Shown piece after piece: positions 11,665 through 22,159 of a stretch of DNA of 64,000 bases. Made by a program: the position numbers and the translations under genes. Below the pieces are notes generated by a model, which did no database searches, was not told the DNA's origin, and worked only from the letters and a program-made list of their open reading frames with translations. The DNA comes from Polyodon spathula (Eukaryota > Chordata > Actinopteri > Acipenseriformes > Polyodontidae). Numbering within the stretch: the first letter of the stretch is position 1; every line of letters begins with the position of its first letter. The DNA lies in NCBI RefSeq assembly GCF_017654505.1, contig NC_054536.1, positions 31,161,446 through 31,225,445 on the forward strand, written 5' to 3'.

Positions 11665-12918
11665 GGATGATATAACCGTAAGTAAATGGAAAAGATATTT
11701 AAGAAAATGTAAAGATTTCAAATAAAATAGGAAATAAGGAAAGTCCACAGTAATTAGGAAACACTAAGAATAAATAATAATATCCTAAATCATTTTATGG
11801 GAACATGTAAATAAGACCTGATATAAACTAGGAGTGATGTAGTAAGTTTTATCTCCTTAAAAAGTTAGAAGCACTGATTTTAAGAAAATCATTCTGGAAT
11901 TCATACAGACACAGAGGGGACTGTGCTTAACACCTTTAACACTAGCATGTGGCAACTATGATATGAACTAGCCATTCAGAAACTTCCTCTAGCCTCCTTA
12001 AAATGTTTAAAATTAATTAAAATGTTTCTTCAAAACGGCTGTTTAGTTGTTTAGTTGTACCACTGGTCCTGTTCTTCAAAAATGGCTGCCAAGCTGTTAT
12101 TGCTGTTCCAGATACTGCTCAGAGAGGTTTAATACTTCGATACGTGAAACTGCAGTTATGTGCCGCACATTATTGAAAGAATAAGAGAACTCAAGACGAC
12201 AGACGGTGATTACACTGATAAAGGTATCAGATAAAATGTTTATAGTTTCTTATATTTTTGGATGGGTAAAATGCAGTAACACTGATGGCCTGGCTATCTG
12301 CATAGCACCTTGCAAGGGTACTTCTAGATGGAGTGGAGACTAGGTTATTCGTTAACCAGTCTTGGACAGAGCACATGGGCTTTGCAACTACTTCGTCCCT
12401 TAAAGCAGGGTCTGTATTCAAAAACGCATTCATCAAGACAGTATGGATGTTCCTGAAATTGTACAGTTTTCTGGTAGCAAGCAGTACAGACAGATCAAGC
12501 CAGCATGAGTGTGGTCTGTATTATGACTAGCAACAGACAAGTGCTGCAGTGGTCCAAATCACAGAAACCTTCAATAAACATGATCCTACATGTATTCAGA
12601 CCATTATACTTAGACAGTAAAACTCTTTTATGTAAATGTTTACAAAGTTTTTAATAGCAGCTGTGGGTCTTGTGGCAATGTGCACAAGTGCTACAGATGA
12701 TAATTGCATATCCTATTGAGCTGAGAACTGGAAGGCAGTTAAACACAAAGCGATAGTGCTCGAATAGCTGCAGTGACTCACGAGTCTCTAACGTGTTGTG
12801 TAATCATCAGTATTAATTTACACCTCTAGCTGGTCCCAAAGCACATCACGACATTATTGTTAATATTTCAAAAGTGTTTTGAAACAGCTCAAGCTATTTA
12901 TAAGCCTGTGTTCACAGC

Positions 12919-12999
<81 letters not shown>

Positions 13000-13788
13000 T
13001 TGTAATACTTTAATCATAAGCAGAGCAGGCTGGATCCCAGACATTTTCATGGTTTAACTACATATTCAACTGATAACCAAGGCTTTCAAATGCTTTCTCA
13101 TTTATTTGCACTAGCAATATTATCACTGGTCCTCTTCTTTATTGCGATGAAGGTGTTTGGGTTCTTTGCTTGTTTTTTGGGACATGAAAATAGATGAAAA
13201 GTTGCTGCTGCTTCCTGGTAGCTAATCACTTCATGCAATTCAAACTCACTCCTCTGGCCTATCTGCAATCATAACATGTATCATATAGCTCAGGAACCAA
13301 GTTAATCTAAAAGCATTGTATTTGAAACATTTGCATATCCTCAAAAGAAAAAGCAAATGGAAAACCAAAAGATTTTCGTCCCCATAAAAGGAAATCTGCT
13401 CATAATGTAGGTAACACAAATAAGAGGAAATAAGTGGATTTAAGGCCTTGGTTAGCAATCTTTGAATCCACTGTGCTCACAGAAGATGATAACAAGATAG
13501 GATTTACAACAGAGTCATTCAGACATTTACAGAAACGATTGGTTTACCTTCTTTACATAAATATCAATGAACACAGGTAGAAGATGCCACATCAGCTGTT
13601 GTTGTTGTGAGCTGTGCAGGAAGAAGTCACTACCTACCTTGAGAAGTGTGGGCTAAAGAGTAGATTCCTGCTGTGGAGGAAAAGGATATTAAAAGTAAGA
13701 AATAGTTCTTGTGTTTCTTGTGTATCAAGAAGATATTTAGTTGCTGTGTCTGCCCTGGAGTGAATTAAGCCACAATTATCAATCATTT
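11665..13788. other. Unassigned intergenic sequence
   Basis: About 2.1 kb of AT-rich sequence with a pure (AT)n run at 12921-12996. No coding segment or repeat family was recognised in either strand. Confidence 0.5.
12921..12996. repeat. (AT)n microsatellite
   Basis: About 38 uninterrupted AT units. Confidence 0.97.
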
Positions 13789-13789
13789 T

Positions 13790-13970
13790 CTGTTTTATAT
13801 TTGTAATTAATTTAGAACAATTTGTAGACTGTATTTTTCACTTTGACATTATGGACTTTTTTGTGTTGATCAGTGGCAAAAACTCCTAATTAAAACCATT
13901 TTGATTCCATGTTGTAACACAATAAAATGTGGAAAAGTCCAAGGGGGGTGAATACTTTTGAGAGCCACTG
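13790..13970 (+). mobile_element. Tc1/mariner-type element, 3' end fragment
   Basis: The last about 60 bp read GTGGAAAAGTCCAAGGGGGG and TGAATACTTTTGAGAGCCAC followed by TG and a TA, the well-known terminal repeat of a Tc1-like family in fishes (outer end CAGTGGCTCTCAAAAGTATT on the other strand). The transposase and the other end are missing. Confidence 0.7.
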
Positions 13971-13974
13971 TATG

Positions 13975-14761
13975 TATTTTTTGCACCGCTAGCCCTGGTG
14001 CCCCTCATGGCCAGCGAAGAAACTGCTTTGCTGTTGCTTAGCAACCCCAGATGCAACAGAGCGATAACTGTTTACAAACGAGGAGCAGCCTCGCTAAAAG
14101 AAATAAATACATTCAGCAGTATCCCTTCTTCCCTTTCACCATAGAGAACAAACAACATAGATATTGACATTTTTATTGTCGATGATTTGCTGAAAATGTT
14201 TCAGTTTGATCTTTTCAACATATGTGTGTTGACAGATGTCTTTATAGAAATGTCTTGTGTCTGACGATGTGAATGACGGGAGGCGGGGATTTAGATGAGG
14301 CACTGGTGACAGGCCACCTGGGAGAACTACCCCTGCCACTCCCTTTAAGCGGGCAGGAGCAGTTATGAAATGTGCAAAGTAAAAGAGAATGTCGAAGTTG
14401 CAATCATCTCCCTTTTCGGGTGTTACCACTGTATTACCTTCTTATGAGATTTTAAAGTAGTATTTAACCTTCCTTTTATGTTTAGAATTTAGGTACAAGT
14501 TATGTTTTGGGTCATATTGGCCAAATGCAATTTCAAAATAATTTAAACAGCCTTAAATTGATTCAACATTTTTATTTGCACAGGTGTTACTCTTTTATGC
14601 TCTTTTAGTCCAGGAGCTGTGACAAGACTTCTTTGACTGCCAACCTGGGAGCTCCTCATTTTGGAATGTCTTTACCAGTGAGATGCTGTTGAAATACTGA
14701 CTGAGAAAATTAGGCTCTGCCTTGTATAAATATCTCCAGACAGGTGCAGCCATTTCCAGAG

Positions 14762-14793
<32 letters not shown>

Positions 14794-16345
14794 TAATAAT
14801 AATAATAATAATAATATAATAATAAATTAAAGAAGTTTGTTTTATTCCTGCACACAAATCTACATAGATAAATGCCACGGGTTACAGTGAACCAAAATAT
14901 CTTATTTGTATACACGTTCTAAAAAATCTCAAAGGTTCTGTTTTCTGTGTACTAGTTCATGACTCCGACTTAGGAAAAGTCATAAACTATTATATAGAAA
15001 ATACAAATAAAAATAGCATTTATGCTAATTGGAAACTAGAGTCGGGTCAAACTAATAGGAGGGTTAACATAAGATGTTAATAAAGAGGTGTCAATTTCGA
15101 CAGCACTGTGACTTGCAGACCTCTTCCTCAGTGAAGTGCAGGAGCTCCCCCTGGTGTTTGCCTTCTCTAAATACTGCCTACATGGAGCAGACATGTGCAC
15201 CTGTGAGTGTGTTATTCTGAGGCCTTTCCTGATAATCCTGTCTCTTCCTGAAACATGCCAAGCCAGAGGAGAGGGACCTGTCCATGTCCTGACGATACCT
15301 CACTTATCAATAAAATATTGTTCACACTACCTGTTAGAAAAAAAATCTTGCTTCACAGGAAAAGGGACATTTTAAACAGAAAACAACTTAACAAAAGATG
15401 TACAAAGGGCAACTTTTTAAAATAATAATATTTTTAAATAGTTGGCATGTTTCATATTTTCCACATAGCAGGTATTTTTGCACTGAAACAAGGTGATCAT
15501 ATAGGCAGTTACTGTTTTTATAATATCAGCATATTGCAGTGTAAACTTACACCATATTGCAAATAAAACAAGTTAAACAGCATTTATTTTGAAATCCTAT
15601 TTACAAAATCAGAATGTTTCGTTCTAATTAGAAGAGAATCTCAACAACTTAATTCTTTAAATTAATAAAAAAAAAAAACACTAACAGTAATGTTTCTTTT
15701 CAGTAAGAATGGCCTAGCTAACTATTTTCAAAGCTGTTTGCAAGGCATCTGAAAAACGCATATACTACTGTTGCAGAACTAGATATACCCGTTCGTCAGC
15801 AACATGTACCACCCCACTACTACTGGAAATGAAAAGCTATTAGGAGAGTATATCACCATGACCATCGAGATGTACATCCACAGTGTGTGCAGGTTAGCAT
15901 ATCAGAATGGGCTGCAGCTACAAAACTATATTTAATAAATGACAGTAATTTAATAGCTGCACAATAAAAAAAAATTAAAAAATTTGAGGTAAAACGACAT
16001 AAGCCTAATTTTCAGCATTTTCAATGGCTTTTCAATGAAAACGTTTCTCATTGAATTTAAGTTTCTTTTAGTATTTATAAATCACGTTGCTTGTCTGGTG
16101 GGAATCTCTTGTAGTAGAGTTTTCTCTGATAAAGACAGCTTCTCCCCTGACAAAGAATTACAATAATAATAACATGTGACCTTCAGATGCAGATGCAACC
16201 TATCTCCCCTCTCACTTGTTTGATCAGGACTTTCAAAGGTAAGGAATTCGGGAAAGGCTGTCTCCTCCAATACGTATCAGAGTTACTATGGTGACCAGGC
16301 CATTTCACTAATTTATCACCTCAAGTTGCCTGTTTATTACCAAAC
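13975..16345. other. Unassigned intergenic sequence
   Basis: Mostly AT-rich. It holds a (TAA)n tract at 14763-14825 and an RFX-type X-box palindrome at 14033-14045. The minus-strand open stretch at 14429-14136 (97 codons) has no family I recognise. Confidence 0.5.
14763..14825. repeat. (TAA)n microsatellite
   Basis: About 20 trinucleotide units with two small interruptions. Confidence 0.95.
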
Positions 16346-16347
16346 TA

Positions 16348-17310
16348 CAGTGCACTCCGTACATAAGAATCACTGATATAAGAATCAACCACATATAGTC
16401 ATCAAAACCACTGGGACAAAATCATTTCTATACTAACCAATGTAAAATAATCCGCTTGTAAGAATCAAGCAATCTGCTTATAAGAATAATTTCGGGGGAA
16501 AAAGTCAGCATGCAATACAACACTGCATCAAGTGCAATGACGTGTACAATCAATAAAGTTGTTTTTGAATTTTAATTTGATTAGATCTCACGTGATTAGG
16601 CATGTATGCAGCGTGTATCCACAGAAAAAAAAGCAAGTTGTGCAGTTTATGTGTGTCAACATGACAGGAAAAAGAAAGACCTGTGACTGTATTGTACAGG
16701 TATTTTTTGTGTTCTCTTTTCATGAAAACTTGTTTTAATCAAGTGAATACATATTCATTGAATACATACTGAGTACAGCAGTGTTATTGTGTGATATACA
16801 TGTAGAGGGAGGGGGATTGCATAGCGGTGGGGGGGGTAGGGAATTGCAGCTTTGCATCTCTTTTTCTTAGCAAAAATTGAGATTTGCATCACAGCTGAAA
16901 AAAAGTAAACCACAGATGTTTAAATGCAGTGGTAGACCTAAAAGTAAAATACTGTACTGTAATTTTAATTCAAAAGCCATTACATGTAACATAGCATGGC
17001 AGTTAAACTAGGCACCCTCACGAGATGATCGCTTCTCAAGTATACTGTAGTAAAATAGGATGCTGCAGCCTTAAGTAAACATAATCGTGATCATACGACA
17101 AGCTGCTTACCCACAAGGACTTGGTTTGATTGTTTTGATATATTGCCCTCAGTGATTGAGCACCATTGATATCTGTACACTGTATTTAAACTGGTGATGT
17201 GCAGAGGTATGCGTGCTAATTGTAATCATATCGGTCTGTTTTCAGAATCAAACACTTATAAGAATCAAATCATCCGGGATGGATAGGATTCTTATAAAGG
17301 GAGTGTACTG
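16348..17310 (+). mobile_element. Tigger/pogo-like DNA transposon, deletion derivative
   Basis: The left end reads TA|CAGTGCACTCCGTACATAAG and the right end, reverse-complemented, TA|CAGTACACTCCCTTTATAAG, giving matching terminal inverted repeats with a TA duplication on both sides. Further AAGAATCA repeats lie next to each end. Near 16662 the plus strand reads ATGACAGGAAAAAGAAAG, encoding MTGKRK, like the start of Tigger transposases, but no intact transposase follows. Confidence 0.75.
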
Positions 17311-17496
17311 TATAATGTTACACATTTCTCAACTCCCTTTTACATTTCCAGGTGCTGGAACAATTATATCAAAGTTTAACCCTTTAACTACTCTTAGGGT
17401 TCTACATAACCCAACAGGTTGTGTCGTGTCATCATGTGACTTGGGGGTCCTCCCATACATTTCTTTCTGTCACCCCCAAAGCAGCTGTGAGTCCTT

Positions 17497-18190
17497 GTGG
17501 CAAAGTGGTTGATAAGGGGAACAGGTGTAGCGGTGATGCGATGCAGAAGTGACGAACAGACAACAGTGACTCAGTGAACAAGTGTTTATTTGTGCTGTTT
17601 CCAGTTCTGGCGACCGTCAAATAATAAATCCCCGGCCGTACACAACAATGTGTAAAGCGCGGGGATGGTGAACACAGTACAGTCTCACACACAAACAAAG
17701 GCACGGTCACCAGTCCTGGGTGATATTCAAACATGCAGGTGCTCTGTGCAGTGGTGCTCCGGATAGTGCTTTACGTGGCGACAGCTCCGGAGGTGTGCGT
17801 TAACTGTCTAGTGGTGCGAAAAAGACAATTAAAAACAAACAAAGACAACACACAACACGTAATACACTCTGAGAGCTCCTCTCTCAGTCCTTCTCTCCTC
17901 ACGTTACCCAAACGAAGGAAAAGATCAGCGTTACCCTGGCCCCTATATGTAATCCCGCATGATATCTAGGTAAACGGTTGCAGCTGCCTTATTACTTGCA
18001 GCTGCCTCTCGTTTACCTTTCAAATCAATACGGTCTTACAACAGAGTCGCGCTTCTTTCCAGGCTGACCCACTTCCCTGACCCGGAAACGAACTGTCAGG
18101 CCAGCCCTTCCAGATACTTCTCCTCTCGTTCTTTAGCGCCCTCACAGGTCGGGAGGAAGATTCATCACCAGAACTCATCTTTCCGTCACA
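17497..18190 (-). mobile_element. Solo LTR, family A, copy 2, with perfect 5-bp duplication
   Basis: The element is TG...CA bounded (minus strand TGTGACGGAAAGATG to CCACTTTGCCACA) and flanked by GTCCT on both sides (17492-17496 and 18191-18195). On the minus strand it contains a poly(A)-signal-like AATAAA (complement of TTTATT near 17586) about 90 bp before the end. It inserted just 3' of the stop codon of the GIMAP-type pseudogene. No internal region remains, so it arose by LTR-LTR recombination. Confidence 0.9.
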
Positions 18191-18193
18191 GTC

Positions 18194-18475
18194 CTACAGT
18201 GGCACAGGGGGTGAGGTTAGGAGTTTATTTGAGCTCTCTGCTACTCCTGCCCTGGCTTTTCCTCCTATCACAGATCCTACTTGTGCTCCTGCTACAGATC
18301 CAATAGCAGCTCCTGCTGCAGCTCCCAATGGACCCCTCAGAGCTCCTGCTACTGCCCCTAGCAGTGCCCCTGCACTGCTCCCAGTAATACTGCTGCTGGC
18401 TTCACATGGTGCTTCACAAGCTGGCTGCATCTCTCTGCTTCTTCCCTCGCTTCTTCCTTATAGCGCTGCCTGATT
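18194..18475 (-). pseudogene. GIMAP-type GTPase pseudogene, C-terminal Gly/Ala-rich tail
   Basis: The minus-strand frame reads a low-complexity glycine/alanine/serine helix with GALLGAVAGALRGPLGAAAG and AAIGSVAGAQVGSVIGGKA, ending at a TAG at 18196-18194. Such glycine-zipper-like hydrophobic tails follow the coiled coil in many fish GIMAP/AIG1 proteins. It is separated from the coiled-coil part (22160-22497) only by the CR1 insertion. Comparison with the related fragment at 32.44-32.99 kb shows both sides join around AGCGCTGCCT...CCTGTGTTTCTCC. Confidence 0.65.
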
Positions 18476-18485
18476 GCCTCAATTC

Positions 18486-19241
18486 ATGGAAGTCTGCATC
18501 ACCCCTAACAGACTGAAAGCCACCAGGGAGATAGAAGGTCAGAACAGCTGGGTTCAGGTAGGCAGAAGCAGGGAAAAAAAGAAACTTCGTCAAACACAAC
18601 CAGCAGAAATCAAAACAACCAACAGATTTGAGTCACTTCAGAATTGTGATGAGCAGAACCAACAACAAGAGAATGAAAGGAACAACATCCAGGACCCTAT
18701 TGACAGTGGTGACCAGACAGCAAAAAGAAGGGAGGTCATGATTGTTGGGGACTCCATATTGAGAAACACAGCAAGTTCAGTTCGCAGTTTGGACCCCCTT
18801 ACTACAACAGTGTGCTGCCTTCCGGGAGCCTCGGTCAAGCACATCACTGAGAACGTGGACAGGCTCCTAGAACGAACAGGAGACGACCCGGTAGTAGTCG
18901 TCCACATCGGTACAAACAACATTGGAAGAGACAGACCAAAATCCCTGCAAAATAAATTCAGAGAGCTAGGAAGGAAATTAAAAGAGAAAACCAAAACTGT
19001 GGTATTTTCTGGTATACTACCCGCACCTTGCAAAGGACCATATGGACAGCTGGAAATAATTAATCAAAACGCATGGCTGAAGACGTGGTGCACACGGGAA
19101 GGCTTCACCTATCTTGATCATTGGACCACATTCTACAACGAGGACTATCTGTATAGACGGGATGGACTGCATTTAAATAACAAGGGAACTAGTCTACTCG
19201 GAGAAAAGATCCTCGAGCAGGTTCGGAAGCATTTAAACTAG
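18486..19241 (+). CDS. CR1 ORF1: GDSL/SGNH-type esterase
   Basis: The 251-codon frame from ATG 18486 contains the SGNH hydrolase blocks in order: VMIVGDSILR (block I, nucleophile Ser), LPGASV (block II Gly), HIGTNNIGR (block III Asn) and RRDGLHLN (block V Asp-His). The first about 85 residues are polar with Gln/Asn/Glu-rich sequence and probably disordered. Esterase domains are known in ORF1 of CR1 and L2 LINEs, where the protein supports retrotransposition and may act at membranes. The frame stays open upstream to about 18474 without an ATG, at the junction with host DNA, so the native N-terminus may be missing. The frame ends HLN-stop within a TTTAAAC slippery site. Confidence 0.9.
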   Translation: MEVCITPNRLKATREIEGQNSWVQVGRSREKKKLRQTQPAEIKTTNRFESLQNCDEQNQQQENERNNIQDPIDSGDQTAKRREVMIVGDSILRNTASSVRSLDPLTTTVCCLPGASVKHITENVDRLLERTGDDPVVVVHIGTNNIGRDRPKSLQNKFRELGRKLKEKTKTVVFSGILPAPCKGPYGQLEIINQNAWLKTWCTREGFTYLDHWTTFYNEDYLYRRDGLHLNNKGTSLLGEKILEQVRKHLN

Positions 19242-22084
19242 AAAGGAAGGGGGGAGAAATCAACAAAAAAACAGAAGGGAGACCGCATCAAAACAAGAAC
19301 AACAACTCAGGTAAGACAACCATTAAATGTATTTATCTAAATGCTAGAAGTATCAGAAACAAAATTCTAGAACTTGAAGCTACTGCACTAACAGGTAACT
19401 ATGATGTGATAGGTGTTACAGAAACGTGGTTATCTGAGAGTGATGGGGACGAATATAATATTTGTGGGTATACACTGTATAGGAAAGACAGGCAGGACAG
19501 AAGAGGAGGAGGGGTAGCGCTATACATAAGAAACAGTCTTGAAGCCCAGGTGTTAAACCTGGACAAAGAAAATAAAACCGAATCAATATGGGTCAGAATA
19601 ACAGACAAAAATTCAAAAGGCATAATAATAGGAGCATGCTATAGACCGCCAGATTCAGACGGTGAGCAAAATAATCTGTTATACAATGACATTAGAAATG
19701 TGTGTAGCAAAGGAGAAGCCATACTAATGGGGGATTTCAACTTCCCCCAAATAAAATGGGAAAACCCGGTGGGTAGCGCGAAGGATGAAATAGAAATGGT
19801 GGAAATGACAAATGACTGCTTCCTAACACAATTTGTGAAGGCACCCACTAGAGGGGAGGCATGCCTTGATTTAGTCTTTTCAAATAACGAAGATAGAATA
19901 ACTAAAACAGAGGTCAGAGAACCACTGGCAAACTCAGACCACAACATGGTCTCATTTGAAGTGTTTTTTAAATCCCCAAAAGTAAAGACTAAAGCTAAGG
20001 TTTACAATTTTAGAAAAGCAAACTATGAAGGCATGAAACAGAGACTAACAGAAGTAGATTGGAGTAAAATAGAGAAAACACCCACAGAAGAAGGATGGTT
20101 GTTCTTCAAAAATGTAGTACTAGAGGCGCAAAACAATTACATCCCTAAAGTAGACAAATCTAAATGTAAAACTAAATTGCCAAAATGGTTTAATAGATCA
20201 ATTAAAAAAAATATTCAGCGAAAAAAGGCACTTTACAGAGCATTAAAAAAGGACCAAAAAGAAAGTACGCAGAAAGAGTACACGGAACTGCAAACGCAAG
20301 TCAAAAAGGAAGTTAGAAAGGCCAAGAGAGAAATAGAAATGAACATTGCTAAGGGAGCTAAAACCAATTCCAAAATGTTTTTCCAATATTACAACAGCAA
20401 GAGAACATTCAAAGAGGAGATTAAATGTTTAAGAGATACAAATGGCAAAATCGTAGAGGAAGAAAAAAAAATAGCAAATATGTTAAATGATTACTTTTCA
20501 CAAGTTTTTACAAAGGAAGATACTGACAACATGCCCCACATGTCATCCAGTTCCTATCCAGTTTTAAATAACTTTAGCATAACTGAGGCAGAAGTGTTAA
20601 AGGGACTAGGAGCTCTTAAAATAAACAAATCCCCTGGGCCGGATGAGATCCTCCCAGTAGTACTCAAAGAAATGAAAGAAGTAATTTACAAACCGCTAAC
20701 CAAGATCATGCAGCAGTCTCTTGACACAGGGGTGGTACCGACAGACTGGAAAATTGCAAACGTAATACCGATCCACAAAAAGGGAAACAAAACTGAACCA
20801 GGTAACTACAGACCAGTAAGCCTGACTTCTATTATATGCAAACTTATGGAAACTATAATAAGATCCAAAATGGAAAATTACCTATATGGTAACAGGGTAC
20901 TGGGAGACAGTCAACATGGTTTTAGGAAAGGGAGATCGTGCCTAACTAACTTGCTTGATTTTTTTGAGGATGCAACATCGATAATGGATAATTGCAAAGC
21001 ATATGACATGGTTTATTTAGATTTCCAGAAAGCTTTTGACAAAGTCCCGCACAAAAGATTAATTCTCAAACTGAACGCAGTTGGGATTCAAGGAAACACA
21101 TGTACATGGATTAGGGAGTGGTTAACATGTAGAAAACAGAAAGTACTGATTAGAGGAAAAACCTCAGAATGGAGTGTGGTAACCAGCGGTGTACCACAGG
21201 GATCAGTATTAGGTCCTCTGCTATTCCTAATCTACATTAATGATTTAGATTCTGGTATAGTAAGCAAACTTGTTAAATTTGCAGACGACACAAAAGTAGG
21301 AGGAGTGGCAAACACTGTTGCAGCAGCAAAGGTCATTCAAAATGATCTAGACAAGATTCAGAACTGGGCAGACACATGGCAAATGACATTTAATAGAGAA
21401 AAGTGTAAGGTACTGCACGCAGGAAATAAAAATGTACATTATAAATATCATATGGGAGATATTGAAATTGGAGAAGGAATCTATGAAAAAGACCTAGGAG
21501 TTTTTGTTGACTCAGAAATGTCTTCATCTAGGCAATGTGGGGAAGCTATAAAAAAGGCTAACAAGATGCTCGGATACATTGTGAAAAGTGTTGAATTTAA
21601 ATCAAGGGAAGTAATGTTAAAACTGTACAATGCACTTGTAAGACCTCATCTTGAATATTGTGTGCAGTTCTGGTCACCTCGCTATAAAAAAGATATTGTT
21701 GCTCTAGAAAGAGTGCAAAGAAGAGCGACCAGAATTATTCCGGGCTTAAAAGGCATGTCATATGCAGACAGGCTAAAAGAATTGAATCTGTTCAGTCTTG
21801 AACAAAGAAGACTACGTGGCGACCTAATTCAAGCATTCAAAATTCTAAAAGGTATTGACAGTGTCGACCCAAGGGACTTTTTCAGCCTGAAAAAAGAAAC
21901 AAGGACCAGGGGTCACAAATGGAGTTTAGAAAAAGGGGCATTCAGAACAGAAAATAGGAGACACTTTTTTACACAGAGAATTGTGAGGGTCTGGAATCAA
22001 CTCCCCAGTAATGTTGTTGAAGCTGACACCCTGGGATCCTTCAAGAAGCTGCTTGATGAGATTTTGGGATCAATAAGCTATTAA
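19193..22084 (+). CDS. CR1 ORF2: AP-endonuclease/reverse transcriptase
   Basis: The frame is open from 19193 to the TAA at 22082-22084 and overlaps ORF1 by 49 bp in the -1 frame. It begins, without ATG, with CIYLNARSIRNKI and continues through endonuclease motifs VTETWLSES, GGGVALYIR, ACYRPP, LMGDFNFP and SDHNMVSFEV. RT motifs follow: PGPDEILP, NYRPVSLTS, QHGFRKGRSC, YLDFQKAFDKVPH, GVPQGSVLGP and KFADDTKVGG (catalytic FADD). The C-terminal part has LEYCVQFWSP and ERVQRRATRI. All catalytic residues I can identify are present. The first in-frame ATG is at 19727, already inside the endonuclease, so initiation must be non-canonical or by frameshifting from ORF1. Confidence 0.92.
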   Translation, partial: STRRKDPRAGSEAFKLERKGGEINKKTEGRPHQNKNNNSGKTTIKCIYLNARSIRNKILELEATALTGNYDVIGVTETWLSESDGDEYNICGYTLYRKDRQDRRGGGVALYIRNSLEAQVLNLDKENKTESIWVRITDKNSKGIIIGACYRPPDSDGEQNNLLYNDIRNVCSKGEAILMGDFNFPQIKWENPVGSAKDEIEMVEMTNDCFLTQFVKAPTRGEACLDLVFSNNEDRITKTEVREPLANSDHNMVSFEVFFKSPKVKTKAKVYNFRKANYEGMKQRLTEVDWSKIEKTPTEEGWLFFKNVVLEAQNNYIPKVDKSKCKTKLPKWFNRSIKKNIQRKKALYRALKKDQKESTQKEYTELQTQVKKEVRKAKREIEMNIAKGAKTNSKMFFQYYNSKRTFKEEIKCLRDTNGKIVEEEKKIANMLNDYFSQVFTKEDTDNMPHMSSSSYPVLNNFSITEAEVLKGLGALKINKSPGPDEILPVVLKEMKEVIYKPLTKIMQQSLDTGVVPTDWKIANVIPIHKKGNKTEPGNYRPVSLTSIICKLMETIIRSKMENYLYGNRVLGDSQHGFRKGRSCLTNLLDFFEDATSIMDNCKAYDMVYLDFQKAFDKVPHKRLILKLNAVGIQGNTCTWIREWLTCRKQKVLIRGKTSEWSVVTSGVPQGSVLGPLLFLIYINDLDSGIVSKLVKFADDTKVGGVANTVAAAKVIQNDLDKIQNWADTWQMTFNREKCKVLHAGNKNVHYKYHMGDIEIGEGIYEKDLGVFVDSEMSSSRQCGEAIKKANKMLGYIVKSVEFKSREVMLKLYNALVRPHLEYCVQFWSPRYKKDIVALERVQRRATRIIPGLKGMSYADRLKELNLFSLEQRRLRGDLIQAFKILKGIDSVDPRDFFSLKKETRTRGHKWSLEKGAFRTENRRHFFTQRIVRVWNQLPSNVVEADTLGSFKKLLDEILGSISY
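19232..19238 (+). promoter_or_regulatory. Candidate -1 ribosomal frameshift site TTTAAAC
   Basis: The heptamer is in the correct register (T TTA AAC, followed by stop TAG of ORF1 at 19239-19241). After a -1 slip the next codon is CTA at 19238, which is in the ORF2 frame. TTTAAAC is one of the most efficient eukaryotic -1 slippery sequences. The 50 nt downstream are purine-rich and show no obvious stable stem-loop, which weakens the case. Confidence 0.55.
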
Positions 22085-22159
22085 CAACCAAACGAGCAAG
22101 ATGGGCCGAATGGCCTCCTCTCGTTTGTAAACTTTCTTATGTTCTTATGTTCTTAATCT

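Larger units (their letters stand above)
18480..22155 (+). mobile_element. CR1-family LINE, near-intact, two open reading frames
   Basis: A 3.7-kb element with an intact ORF1 (esterase), an intact ORF2 (endonuclease plus reverse transcriptase), a 3'UTR of about 70 bp, and a 3' tail of 8-bp units TTCTTATG (22134-22155). Octamer tails of this kind are characteristic of CR1. The 5' end is at or just before the ORF1 ATG, so the 5'UTR and possibly the N-terminus of ORF1 are truncated, as is usual for CR1. It lies in opposite orientation inside a GIMAP-type pseudogene. Intact frames suggest a young insertion. A dead relative is at 7.28-9.14 kb. Confidence 0.93.
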
